This document shows positions 17,423 to 26,427 of a stretch of 64,000 nt of DNA, in pieces (position 1 is the stretch's first letter; each line of letters begins with the position of its first letter). The translations under genes were made by a program, and so were the position numbers. Below the pieces are notes generated by a model. The model saw only the letters and a program-made list of their open reading frames with translations, was not told the origin of the DNA and made no database searches. Origin of the DNA: a bacterium (GTDB taxonomy: Bacteria > Auribacterota > UBA3054); assembly GCA_017557885.1 (NCBI GenBank), contig JAFYXV010000002.1, positions 478,088 through 542,087 of the forward strand, in the 5' to 3' direction.

Positions 17423-19457
17423 GCTGATCTTCCTTCTTTTCCTCTGCTGCGCCATGCTGGGCTGCCGCAAGAGCGGCCGCTCGGATGTCTCGGATCTGGG
17501 AAACGAGCGCTTTTCTCCGGAAAAATGCCGGGAAGCGTTCCTGCTTTCCTCCAACGTGCTCTCCCGCTATCCGCTTTTGATCCGCACCAAAGCCGGCGAG
17601 GAGATCGAGCTTCCCTGCGAATGGCCTGTTCCGGTTTACAAAGAAGAGATCGGGCGCCTGGAGATCTCGCAGCTTGAAGACGGCTCCGCGGAGACCTCCG
17701 CCGTCCGGCTGGCTTCCTCTCCCACCAATCTTTTCTTCCTTTCCCGCCAGCTCGCCCCAAAATGCCCTGAGCTTCCCCTGCCCTTTGACAGCGACGAAGC
17801 TTCCGCTCCCCTTTGGGAAGCGCTTCTGGCCTGCTGGAAAGGGCTCGGCGCCACCAACGTCTTCATATCCGAGGCTCTGGCCAGGATCATGCTGGCCGCT
17901 CCCCAGAGGACCGCGCTGCTCTGCATTCCCTACGACGATTTCCGCGGCGCTTTCCTGGCGGAGAGAAGCATCAGAGCCCCCAGGGCTTCCGATCTGGCAT
18001 CCCTCTGGGCCAGGACTTATTTTTACTTAAGGACCGCCGCGAAGGAGAAACGCTTCGAGGACGTCAAAAGGATCGCCCTGGATTCCCTGGATATAGAGGG
18101 AAAGAGCCCGGAATGGCACGCCATCATGGGCGAATATCTGAGAGTGTGCGATCCCACCAGGATAAAGGACATCGAAGAGCACTACGCCAAAGCCATGAGC
18201 CTTTACGCCCGGAAATCGAAAGGGCTGCCCTTCTACCGCATCTGGGTGGAGAAGACCGGCCTGGAGGCTTTCCTCTTCGACAGCGAGACCGTCATCTCCC
18301 ATTACTACACGATCCTGGAATCCCTGAAGGAAAACGAAGCCAAGGGCGCCGTCACTCCGGAGTTCGCCTCCGCCATCCGGGAGCAGACCTACACCAGCAT
18401 CGCCAAGCTTCTCCTGCGCTACGATCAGAACGCCAACGCCTCCCAGTGGGCCGCCCGCCTGCTCGCCCCTGAATTTTCCAAAGAAGCCAAGCTGCAGGGA
18501 ATGGCTCTCGTCTTCCAGGCGGCGGAAAAGAACGGCCAGATCTTCGACGCCATCGGGGAATACGACTCCATCATCCAAAACGCCTCCTCCCCGGAGGAGA
18601 AAAATTTCTGGCGTCTGGAAAAAGGCGTGGCCCTCATCAAGTTCGACCTGCCGGAGGAGGCCAGCGCCCTCTACGCCGAGATCATGAAGGACGATCCCGG
18701 CCTGGAGAACAGGCAGTTCGCCCTGAACGCCGAGAGCCAGGACGCCCGCTTCATGCACCTCTATTACTACGTCCTGCGGGTGGAAAAGGACGACATGCGC
18801 GACATGGCGCTCTCCAACCTGAGGAAACGCGGCATCCTGAACAGAGCCGATTCTTCCTATTACCTCTCCCAGGCCGCCCAGCTGCAGGTCTGCATGCAGA
18901 GGCTCAAGGAGGCTTACAACATCTACGAGACCATTTACAAGGAAGACAATCACGCCCTTTTGGAATACATTTATCTCCTTTACCGCAACAGCCATTACGA
19001 CCAGTGCGTCAAGCTTTTGAGAACGCTTCCCTACCACAAGAACAGCGATATTGCCAAAGACTGGCGCTTCTCGATCCTCAGGCTGTTCCGCGCCAGGAGG
19101 GTCAAGCCCGTCATCGAAAAAGTCGTCAACGATTTTTCCACCCACACCAACGATCTGACCAGAGCCCGCTATCTGAACGGGCTGGGCAACATCTACCAGA
19201 GCTATCGCCAGAGCGACAAAGCCGCCGCTTATTACGCGGAAGGCATCGAGGCCGATCCCAAAAACATCGACAATTACCTCGACCTGGGCTTCCTCTACTG
19301 CATGTCCTCCAACAAAGCCAAAGCCGCCGAGATGCTGGACAGGATCCTGAGTCTTCCCCTGACTCCGGATCAAAAAAGGACCATGCTCTACGACTGGCGC
19401 GCCATCGAGCTTTATTACACCGCCGATCGGGAAATGCCGGAGGAGGATTATGAGTAG
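17415..19457 (+). CDS. large TPR lipoprotein of the polysaccharide locus
   Basis: A 680-residue protein with a lipoprotein signal, 'LIFLLFLCCAMLGC', then a long all-helical protein. Clear TPR-like units occur near the end ('ARYLNGLGNIYQSYRQSDKA' then 'NIDNYLDLGFLYCMSSNKA'). It is probably a periplasmic scaffold tethered to a membrane, comparable in role to TPR lipoproteins of other exopolysaccharide secretion systems. AAAGGAGG lies upstream, and the next gene starts inside its last codons. Confidence 0.75.
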   Translation: MPRLIFLLFLCCAMLGCRKSGRSDVSDLGNERFSPEKCREAFLLSSNVLSRYPLLIRTKAGEEIELPCEWPVPVYKEEIGRLEISQLEDGSAETSAVRLASSPTNLFFLSRQLAPKCPELPLPFDSDEASAPLWEALLACWKGLGATNVFISEALARIMLAAPQRTALLCIPYDDFRGAFLAERSIRAPRASDLASLWARTYFYLRTAAKEKRFEDVKRIALDSLDIEGKSPEWHAIMGEYLRVCDPTRIKDIEEHYAKAMSLYARKSKGLPFYRIWVEKTGLEAFLFDSETVISHYYTILESLKENEAKGAVTPEFASAIREQTYTSIAKLLLRYDQNANASQWAARLLAPEFSKEAKLQGMALVFQAAEKNGQIFDAIGEYDSIIQNASSPEEKNFWRLEKGVALIKFDLPEEASALYAEIMKDDPGLENRQFALNAESQDARFMHLYYYVLRVEKDDMRDMALSNLRKRGILNRADSSYYLSQAAQLQVCMQRLKEAYNIYETIYKEDNHALLEYIYLLYRNSHYDQCVKLLRTLPYHKNSDIAKDWRFSILRLFRARRVKPVIEKVVNDFSTHTNDLTRARYLNGLGNIYQSYRQSDKAAAYYAEGIEADPKNIDNYLDLGFLYCMSSNKAKAAEMLDRILSLPLTPDQKRTMLYDWRAIELYYTADREMPEEDYE

Positions 19458-20766
19458 CAAGCCTTCCTTCTTCAGCCGGATCTTCCGGGGCTCCGGAAAA
19501 AAGATCCTGCTTGTCGCCCTGGCCGTCGCGCTTCTCTATCCCATAGCGCGCATCTACAGCGTGCCCTTCTCCTACATGCAGGAGATATTCAATTACGACA
19601 GCGACGCGAACTTGAAGACCTGGAGCGTCATGTCCCAGTTCATCCGGGAAGACGACGCCCTGGTCATCATGCAGACCGACGGCAACTACACTCTCCAGAT
19701 CTACGAAGGGCGCGGCGTTTACGCTTACCGCTACATTCCGGCGGTCAACCTGGAGACGGAGTTCGCCAGCCTCATTGAAAAATACGGCCGCGTCTGGGTC
19801 TTCATTTACAACGGCGTGCTGTCCTCGGGCTCCATCTTCATCCCGAAGCAGTACCAGGAGGTGCTCGGCGAGCAGTACCAGTCCTGCTTCACGCTGCCTT
19901 TGTTTTTCGGCGAGACAGTGTATCTGGAGAAAAACGAAAAGGCGGAGATGGCCAGGGCGCTCTTTTCCCAGCAGCTTCTGAATTACATTTCCGACATCGC
20001 CAAGGAGATCGACTACCGCGACCTGGCGGTCTTCTTCCAGAAGGCCGGGCAGTACGAAAACGCCAAGAACGTTTTGGAAAGAGCCATCTTCATTTTCCCC
20101 AACAGCGCGCTTCTGTACCGCACTCTGGCGGAATGCTACGTCAGCTCCGGCAACCTGGAAGCCTACGAAAAGATCTACCACAGCAACGTCATGGCCAACG
20201 CCCTCTCCCGGGCGACCACAGGCAAAGCCCATCTGACGGCCCTTTTCCAGAACGCCATCTTCACTTCCCGCAAAGGATTCCTGGAAAGAGCCCGCCGCCT
20301 TTATTTGAGCCTTATCGACCTTTTCGGCAACCAGCCCGATCCCTACCTGGAATCCCAGGTGCGGCGCTATTTCACCAAAGACGTGCTTTTGCCCATGGGT
20401 GACACCAACGAAGCGATCTCCCAGCTTCTGGTCGACATCAACGCCGGAGCCCAGAACATGGATTATTCCTACAACCTGCTGCTGGACATCCTGGACAACT
20501 GCGGATACTCCAACGCCGCGGTCTCCCTGGGATACGGCTATTTCAAATACAAGAACCACCAGGACGTCAAATCCGCCATGCGCTACGGGACAATGGCTGT
20601 CAAGTACGGGACCCTGGACCAGCTGAAGGAAGCCATCGGCATGATCAGCGAAAGGAACCGTTACAACCCCCTGCTCATGGAAAAACTGAGGCTGGAGAGA
20701 GATTGGTACCGGGAATGGACCAACGCCGCCCTCTCCCACGGCCTGGTGCCCTTCGGAGGCAAATAA
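19450..20766 (+). CDS. membrane-anchored TPR-like protein
   Basis: A 438-residue protein with a short basic N-terminus, one membrane anchor at about 17-37, then a periplasmic part. Residues 50-150 form a mixed domain ('DDALVIMQTDGNYTLQIYEG'). From about 170 helical repeats follow: 'AVFFQKAGQYENAKNVLERA' and 'LYRTLAECYVSSGNLEAYEK' are TPR units. It probably works with the TPR lipoprotein encoded directly upstream, with which it overlaps by 8 bases. Confidence 0.7.
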   Translation: MSSKPSFFSRIFRGSGKKILLVALAVALLYPIARIYSVPFSYMQEIFNYDSDANLKTWSVMSQFIREDDALVIMQTDGNYTLQIYEGRGVYAYRYIPAVNLETEFASLIEKYGRVWVFIYNGVLSSGSIFIPKQYQEVLGEQYQSCFTLPLFFGETVYLEKNEKAEMARALFSQQLLNYISDIAKEIDYRDLAVFFQKAGQYENAKNVLERAIFIFPNSALLYRTLAECYVSSGNLEAYEKIYHSNVMANALSRATTGKAHLTALFQNAIFTSRKGFLERARRLYLSLIDLFGNQPDPYLESQVRRYFTKDVLLPMGDTNEAISQLLVDINAGAQNMDYSYNLLLDILDNCGYSNAAVSLGYGYFKYKNHQDVKSAMRYGTMAVKYGTLDQLKEAIGMISERNRYNPLLMEKLRLERDWYREWTNAALSHGLVPFGGK

Positions 20767-20768
20767 AA

Positions 20769-21350
20769 ATGAATCCTCTTCGCAAAATGCTCTCCCTTTG
20801 CCGCGCCGCGTCTTTGCGCCTTAAGGGCGTCAAGGTGAAGCCCGGATTGGTGACCTACGGCAGCCCCATCGTCAACCTGACGAAGGGCGGCCTCATCTCC
20901 CTCGGCGAGAACTGCGTGCTTTGCTCCAGCAGCAGGGCCAACTTCGCCGGGGTGAACCATCCCGTCATCCTTGCGCTCCTGAGGCCGGGGGCGACCCTGG
21001 AAATAGGAGACGACACCGGCATCTCCGGCGGCTCCTTCTGCGCCGCGCGAAGCGTAAAGATAGGAAAAGGCTGCCTCATAGGCGCCAACGCGCTGGTGAC
21101 GGATTGCGATTTCCACGCTCTCAAACCCGAGGGGCGCCGCCACAATTCCAATCCCGAGGACGTCGGCTGCGAGCCTGTGGTAATAGAGGACAACGTCTGG
21201 CTGGGAGCCAACGTGACGGTCCTGAAAGGCGTCAGGATCGGCCGGGACACCGTGGTGGCCGCCGGCAGCGTCGTCACCAAAAGCCTGCCGGAAGGCGTGC
21301 TGGCCGCCGGAGCGCCCGCCAAAGTAATCAGAGAATTGAAAGAGAGATAA
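20769..21350 (+). CDS. hexapeptide-repeat acyltransferase
   Basis: A 193-residue left-handed beta-helix acyl- or acetyltransferase of the LbetaH/WcaF-CysE type. Repeated [LIV]-G-x4 units include 'IGDDTGISGGSF', 'IGKGCLIGANALVTDCDFH' with the catalytic-type His, 'IEDNVWLGANVTVLKGVRIG', and the terminal 'AAGAPAKVIRELKER'. It probably decorates a sugar of the exported polymer. The start is the ATG at 20769, two bases after the previous stop; an in-frame upstream start would run into the preceding gene. Confidence 0.88.
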   Translation: MNPLRKMLSLCRAASLRLKGVKVKPGLVTYGSPIVNLTKGGLISLGENCVLCSSSRANFAGVNHPVILALLRPGATLEIGDDTGISGGSFCAARSVKIGKGCLIGANALVTDCDFHALKPEGRRHNSNPEDVGCEPVVIEDNVWLGANVTVLKGVRIGRDTVVAAGSVVTKSLPEGVLAAGAPAKVIRELKER

Positions 21351-22640
21351 GTGAACGCTTTTCTGCCCTTAGCATTGGTAATCGGAGGAATATTGGTCCT
21401 TTGGATGATCGCCCATCATCCAAGCTGGTTCTTTTATATCCTCGTTTTCATCATGCTGGAGCCCTCCCGCTACCTCAGCCTTTCCAACGTTCCCTTCGGT
21501 CCTTTCTCCCTGAAAGGCTACGAGCTGCTGCTTCCCCTGATCTATTTCGTCGCTTTCAAATACCGCAAGCGGCCGCTGAAGGAATGCACGCCCTTTTTCC
21601 TGCCGCTCTTTTTCCTCTCCGCCTGCATATCCCTCCTGAACGGCCTGCGCCAGGGCTACGGCGTCTCCGCCTTCAACTACTTCCGACCCTACGCCTCGGT
21701 GTGGATGGCGGTGGCCGTCCCGCTGTTTTTCAAAGACACCAGGGAGACGGAACGCCTTCTGAAATTTTTCACCTTCTGGGCCACCTTCTTCATCATCGTG
21801 GAAATGGTGGCGCTGCAGACAGGCTTGGGCTACAACTTCGTCTATTCCCCCATCAGAGCCAGCTACAGTTCCCTTCTGAGCGACACCTCCTGCTCCAACA
21901 TGGCCTTTATTTTCATCTACGCCTTCGCCATGTTCGACTTCGGCATGAAGAACGCCCTGGCCTATCTGATGCTTATCGGCTTTTCCTTCGTCTGCACCAT
22001 CATCAGTTCCGCCAGGGCCGTCTGGCTCGGCATGCTGGTGTCCGTCGCGGGCTTTTTCGCCATGGGCCGCCTCCGCTCGAAACTCTACCTGACTCTTTTC
22101 AGCATCCTGGGGATCATCGCCCTGTTCTTCCTTGGCTCCCTTTACATCGCGCGCTATGACATGACGCTGGCGGAACGCCTGCCCTCGCTTTTCAGCACCG
22201 AGGAAGGCAACGCCCACTGGCGCCTGCTGGCCTGGAGCCAGACCATCGACGACATCAGGCAGCATCTCATCATTGGCTGGCCCATGGGCAACGAACCCCT
22301 CTTCTATGTGGAGAGCTCCGGCATCTTCTGCACCAACGCCGTGCACAACGAATTCCTGAAGATCACCCGCTACATGGGGCTGCCCGGGCTCTTCTTCTTC
22401 CTTTGCCTGATCTTCACTTATCTTTCCAAAAGCTTGAAATACGTTATCCGCTACCGCGGCGACGAGCAGCGAAAAATGCTGGCGCTCTTTTTGTGCGCCG
22501 TCTTCATCATGGTCACTTCCGCTTTCTCCCAGCGCATCACCTCCATCGACATCTGTCCTTTCGTCTGGAGCGTCTTCGGATTGATCTACCTGAGGAGCCT
22601 GGAAGCGGAAGAAAGAGCCAACCAGGGAGCGGCCCAATGA
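21351..22640 (+). CDS. O-antigen ligase/polymerase-like membrane protein (Wzy_C)
   Basis: A 429-residue protein with about ten membrane segments. The family hallmark is the large periplasmic loop: 'NAHWRLLAWSQTIDDIRQHL', then G(W)P and a 'NAVHNEFLKITRYMGLPG' block, where the His in HNEFL is the conserved functional residue. It either polymerises or ligates repeat units. The start is GTG (21351), directly after the previous TAA; no ATG fits. Confidence 0.85.
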   Translation: MNAFLPLALVIGGILVLWMIAHHPSWFFYILVFIMLEPSRYLSLSNVPFGPFSLKGYELLLPLIYFVAFKYRKRPLKECTPFFLPLFFLSACISLLNGLRQGYGVSAFNYFRPYASVWMAVAVPLFFKDTRETERLLKFFTFWATFFIIVEMVALQTGLGYNFVYSPIRASYSSLLSDTSCSNMAFIFIYAFAMFDFGMKNALAYLMLIGFSFVCTIISSARAVWLGMLVSVAGFFAMGRLRSKLYLTLFSILGIIALFFLGSLYIARYDMTLAERLPSLFSTEEGNAHWRLLAWSQTIDDIRQHLIIGWPMGNEPLFYVESSGIFCTNAVHNEFLKITRYMGLPGLFFFLCLIFTYLSKSLKYVIRYRGDEQRKMLALFLCAVFIMVTSAFSQRITSIDICPFVWSVFGLIYLRSLEAEERANQGAAQ

Positions 22641-23776
22641 AAGTGATAATGCTGAACGCCAACATTTCCGGAGTGGGGACCTTCCACCGGGCCCTCTGGT
22701 TCGCCAGGATGCTGGGGGAAGAGGGGCACAGCGTGACCGTCTGCACCACCTCCCGGACTAACAAGTTTGAAAGGACCTTCATCGCGGACCGTCCGAACGT
22801 CACCGTCATCGAGGGCCCGAGGTTCGGCTTCGACCTCTATCCCGGAAAAGGCTCCAACATCGACATATTTTGGCGTCTGAAATATCTTTTGAAGGATGGT
22901 TTCGACGTTATTTACGCTTTTGAATATCATCCCAACGTCTCCTGGCCCGTCTGTCTCTGCCGGAAAAACAGGCGCCTCATTTCCGACTGGTGCGACCTTT
23001 ACGCCGGCGCCGCCAACGTTTTCAGGGGAAACAAAGCCATGCACCGCTGGGACGCCAAAAGGGAGGCCGGCATCCGCCGCAAAGCCGACCTTGTCACCGT
23101 CATCAGCGATTTTCTCGGCCGCAAGGCGGAGGAAGTGGGCGTGCCGAAGGAAAAGGTCGTCCTCATCAGGGAAGGCGTGGATACAAATTACATGCGGCCC
23201 TTCGACAAATCGGAGGCGCGACGCCGCCTGGGCCTTGCGGAAGACCGGCTTTACATAACCACGCTGCAGGACGGAGCCGCCTTCCCGCCGCTTCTTAAGA
23301 GCCTGGCCGCTCTGCGCAAGGAGAACAAAAAGATCTCAGTGCTCTTCGTGGGAAGGATGCGGGAGGACCAGCGGAAACTGGTTGAGGAAACGGGCCTGAA
23401 GGACGCCGTTTTCTGCACGGGCTTCGTCAGCGACGAGGACCTGCCCCGCTTCCTTTGCGCCGGCGACGCCGCGGCTCTGCCCATGGTGGATTCCCTGGCC
23501 AACCGCTCCCGCTTCCCTCATAAGATCGGCGACTATCTGGCCTGCGGCCTGCCCCTGGCGGTCACCAACATCGGAGAGTATCCGGAAATGCTGCGGGAAG
23601 AGGACCTGGCGGCGGTCAGCGAGCCCGGGGAAGCTTTCACCGCCGCTTTGAAGAGCCTGCTTCTGGATGAGGAAAGACGCGCCGACCTTTCCGGGCGCGC
23701 AAGGAAATGGATCGTTGAGAATCTCGACTGGCAAGTTTTAAAAAAAGACATTGTTCGCTGCGTGGAGGGTAACTGA
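22637..23776 (+). CDS. glycosyltransferase, GT4-like
   Basis: A 379-residue GT-B-fold enzyme. The N-terminal domain has 'GVGTFHRALWFARMLGEEGH', and the C-terminal nucleotide-sugar half has 'VLIREGVDTNYMRPFDKSEA', 'VLFVGRMREDQRKL' and 'HKIGDYLACGLPLAVTNIGE', in which the GLP and the acidic GE correspond to the donor-binding E-x7-E region in loose form. It probably adds one sugar of the repeat unit on the cytoplasmic face. The start overlaps the previous stop as ATGA; a longer frame reaching back to 22403 is not used. Confidence 0.88.
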   Translation: MKVIMLNANISGVGTFHRALWFARMLGEEGHSVTVCTTSRTNKFERTFIADRPNVTVIEGPRFGFDLYPGKGSNIDIFWRLKYLLKDGFDVIYAFEYHPNVSWPVCLCRKNRRLISDWCDLYAGAANVFRGNKAMHRWDAKREAGIRRKADLVTVISDFLGRKAEEVGVPKEKVVLIREGVDTNYMRPFDKSEARRRLGLAEDRLYITTLQDGAAFPPLLKSLAALRKENKKISVLFVGRMREDQRKLVEETGLKDAVFCTGFVSDEDLPRFLCAGDAAALPMVDSLANRSRFPHKIGDYLACGLPLAVTNIGEYPEMLREEDLAAVSEPGEAFTAALKSLLLDEERRADLSGRARKWIVENLDWQVLKKDIVRCVEGN

Positions 23777-25926
23777 TGGCTTATACGCGCAAAATTTTCA
23801 CTTACTTTTTATGCGCCCTGGGGTTTTGTCTCTCGTCCCTTTATCTTTGGTCGTACCTGAGCCAATCCCAGAATTCCCTGAGGACCGTGGTCTTCGGCCT
23901 TTTCCTGATCGTCGTGATGCTGGCCATGATCAGCTGGCGGGCCGCCGTCTTCACCTTCATCTTCTGCGTTCCCCTTTTAAACACGCTGCCTACGATTTTG
24001 GGAGTCAACAATCTCTGGCCCCCCTTCAGTTTCAACCTGCTTTATCTTTCCGGACTTTCCACGGCCTTCCTGATCTACGTCGTCACCGGACATCCGCTGA
24101 AGGCCAGGGCGCGCTACCGCCACGGCGGATTGAACTCCTCCCCTTACGACATTCTTTGGCTGCTGCTTATCCTTCTGACCGTCCTGGGCACGGTGGTGGG
24201 CGCCCTGCGTTATGAGAACGTTTTCTGCCCGGGCTTCTTCCGGAGCCTGCCTGACAAGCTGGCCGCCATCCCCTTCGCCTCCCAGACCAACAACGCCCTT
24301 TGCTACACCCGCGCCATGCAGTTCGTCTTCATGGCTCTGGCGTTTTATTTCGTCTCCTCCGCCATGCGCTCCCAAAGGGACGTTTACACTGTCCTCAAGC
24401 TGCTTTTGATCTCTTCGGTCTTCGCCTCCCTTTACGGCATCTGGCAGCATCATTCCGGCCTTTTCCTGGTGGGCATCCAGGTCTTCTTCAAGCGTATCAA
24501 CGCCACCTTCAACGGCCCCGACTCCGCCGCCACTTATTTCCTGGTCATCATGCTGCTTTCCTGTTCGGCCTTTTTCTTCGCGAAAAAGATCGTGCACTTC
24601 CTGATGATCGCCGCAGTCATGGTCCTTTCGGCCGTCTGCCTTTACTTCACCGAGACAAGGACCGCCATCTACGCCATGGTGATGGCTCTGTTCTTTACGT
24701 TCCTGCTGGCGGTCACCCGCTCCAAGCTCTTCCTCAAATCGCTGCCTCTTATCGTCTGCCTGATCGGCTTGTTCATATTCTTCGCGCCCGGCAACCGCCT
24801 GAGTCTGCCCGGCCGGTACCTTGTCCAAAACCTCAAGACGCAGCGCGCCTTCCAGGGCATGGACAAGCTGAGGATAGAGCCCCGCAAGATCGACGAATGG
24901 CTCTCCTTCCGCTCCTACCACTGGTACGCCACCCTGGAAGCCATCAAGGAGTCTCCCGTGTTCGGCCACGGTTTGGGAACGCTGGACAAGCTTTACAAGA
25001 AATACAAGACGCCCAGGGACCAGTATCAGTCCGCCTTCGCCCACAACCTCTACCTGGACTATTACTCCGAGCTTGGGCTGCCGGGCTTCCTTCTCATAAT
25101 CTCTTTCTTCACGCTCTCCATCTTCCTTGCCTGGCGCCTCTGGTCGAATATGTGCTGCGGCAAGCATATCCGAAGCCTGGCCCTGGGGCTTTTGGCCACG
25201 CAGTTTTCCATCGCCTTGGGCAACCTGTTCTCCTCCAGCCTTTACTATGTGACCGAGCTGATGTTTTTGCAGTGCATTCTGATGGCCATGCTCTCCAACA
25301 TGTTCACCTTCTATTATCCGCCCCGGGAGATATCCCTCAAAAGAGAGTTTTTCCATACCGTCAAAGCCGTCTGGGGCTCTCCCGCCTCCCGCCTGGCCTT
25401 CCTTGGCTGCGCGGCGGTGATCCTGGGGCTCTTCTTCTGGCGCTGCAGGATCTCGGCCAAACTGGGCGAGGAGCAGTACTACAGCTGCGAGCCCTACGAC
25501 AACCAGGCCCGCATCCTGGAATACGGCATAAGCCATTACGAGTATGACCAGCAGAGCAACAAGTTCGCCAGGACCGAACGCTATGTTTACCGTCCCATGA
25601 AGATGAACTCCCGCTTCCTGCAGATCTATCTCAGGGCCAGCCACCCGGACGCCAATCTTAAGCCCGTGCCCGCGACCTTCACCGTCAACGGGAAACTGGC
25701 GGGTTCCTGCGTCCTGTCCAACCGCAACTGGCGGGCCTGCGTCCTGGATCTCGGAACGGTCGTGCCGCAGCTGACCAACGACCACGCCCTGGCGAACGGC
25801 ATGATCGTCCCCATCAATTTCGGCATGATCTCCGGACGCATGTGGAATCCCCTGGATTGGAACCCCATGGAAAAAAGCATCCATTACGGCGTCGATCTGG
25901 GCACCGTCATACAGGGACTTTACTAA
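23776..25926 (+). CDS. second O-antigen ligase/polymerase-like membrane protein with C-terminal extension
   Basis: A 716-residue protein with about a dozen membrane segments in the first 510 residues. The ligase loop has 'WYATLEAIKESPVFGHGLGT' and 'SAFAHNLYLDYYSELGLPG', containing the conserved HN. After a final membrane segment (about 535-555), a periplasmic domain of about 160 residues, beta-rich with 'RFLQIYLRASHPDANLKPV', has no match I recognise. Two such proteins in one locus suggest separate polymerase and ligase roles. It overlaps the glycosyltransferase stop as TGATG. Confidence 0.85.
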   Translation: MAYTRKIFTYFLCALGFCLSSLYLWSYLSQSQNSLRTVVFGLFLIVVMLAMISWRAAVFTFIFCVPLLNTLPTILGVNNLWPPFSFNLLYLSGLSTAFLIYVVTGHPLKARARYRHGGLNSSPYDILWLLLILLTVLGTVVGALRYENVFCPGFFRSLPDKLAAIPFASQTNNALCYTRAMQFVFMALAFYFVSSAMRSQRDVYTVLKLLLISSVFASLYGIWQHHSGLFLVGIQVFFKRINATFNGPDSAATYFLVIMLLSCSAFFFAKKIVHFLMIAAVMVLSAVCLYFTETRTAIYAMVMALFFTFLLAVTRSKLFLKSLPLIVCLIGLFIFFAPGNRLSLPGRYLVQNLKTQRAFQGMDKLRIEPRKIDEWLSFRSYHWYATLEAIKESPVFGHGLGTLDKLYKKYKTPRDQYQSAFAHNLYLDYYSELGLPGFLLIISFFTLSIFLAWRLWSNMCCGKHIRSLALGLLATQFSIALGNLFSSSLYYVTELMFLQCILMAMLSNMFTFYYPPREISLKREFFHTVKAVWGSPASRLAFLGCAAVILGLFFWRCRISAKLGEEQYYSCEPYDNQARILEYGISHYEYDQQSNKFARTERYVYRPMKMNSRFLQIYLRASHPDANLKPVPATFTVNGKLAGSCVLSNRNWRACVLDLGTVVPQLTNDHALANGMIVPINFGMISGRMWNPLDWNPMEKSIHYGVDLGTVIQGLY

Positions 25927-25944
25927 AACCAACCAAGGCTTATT

Positions 25945-26427
25945 ATGATATCCACCTTAAGTAAGATCGTTGACAGGGAGACTCTCGGGAAAGAATGCGA
26001 AAAGCTGCGCGCCGAAGGCAAGACCATCGTGACCTGCAACGGCAGCTTCGACCTTTTCCACTACGGCCACCTCTGCTTTCTGGAGGAAGCCAAAAGACAG
26101 GCGGACGTCCTCATAGTGGGCCTTAATTCCGACAGCTCCATCAAGCAGTACAAAAGCCCCCTGCGGCCCATAATCTGCCAGGAGCAGCGCGCCGCGCTTC
26201 TCTCTTCCATCGCCATCGTAAGCTTCGTGCACATCTTCGACGAGACCGTGCCCATGCCCTTTCTGGAAGTCGTGAAACCCAACGTGCACGTCAACGGCTC
26301 GGAGTACGGCGAAGACTGCATCGAAGCCGCCACGGTGAAAAAATACGGCGGCCGCATCCATCTTATGCCCAAGGTGGCCGGTCTCTCCACCACCGGGCTC
26401 ATCGCCAAGATCAAAGCGCTTCCCTGA
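25945..26427 (+). CDS. rfaE2: RfaE2-type sugar-phosphate nucleotidyltransferase
   Basis: A 160-residue cytidylyltransferase-fold enzyme equivalent to the C-terminal half of HldE. It adenylylates D-glycero-beta-D-manno-heptose 1-phosphate or a related sugar phosphate. The catalytic HxGH is H39-Y-G-H42 in 'CNGSFDLFHYGH', and the late block is 'VAGLSTTGLIAKI', where bacterial RfaE usually has 'GRSTT'. No RfaE1 kinase domain is fused or adjacent, so the sugar may be supplied from elsewhere or the substrate may differ. The stop overlaps the next start. Confidence 0.85.
   Translation: MISTLSKIVDRETLGKECEKLRAEGKTIVTCNGSFDLFHYGHLCFLEEAKRQADVLIVGLNSDSSIKQYKSPLRPIICQEQRAALLSSIAIVSFVHIFDETVPMPFLEVVKPNVHVNGSEYGEDCIEAATVKKYGGRIHLMPKVAGLSTTGLIAKIKALP

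Noticed and set aside
22403..22636. N-terminal extension of the glycosyltransferase to 22403
   Set aside because: It would overlap 238 bases of the ligase-like gene and has no GT-like sequence; ATG 22637 overlaps the stop as ATGA and gives the normal N-terminus.
23977..25932. 651-codon open frame opposite the second ligase-like gene
   Set aside because: Shadow frame; the plus-strand protein has proper membrane segments, overlaps and family motifs.
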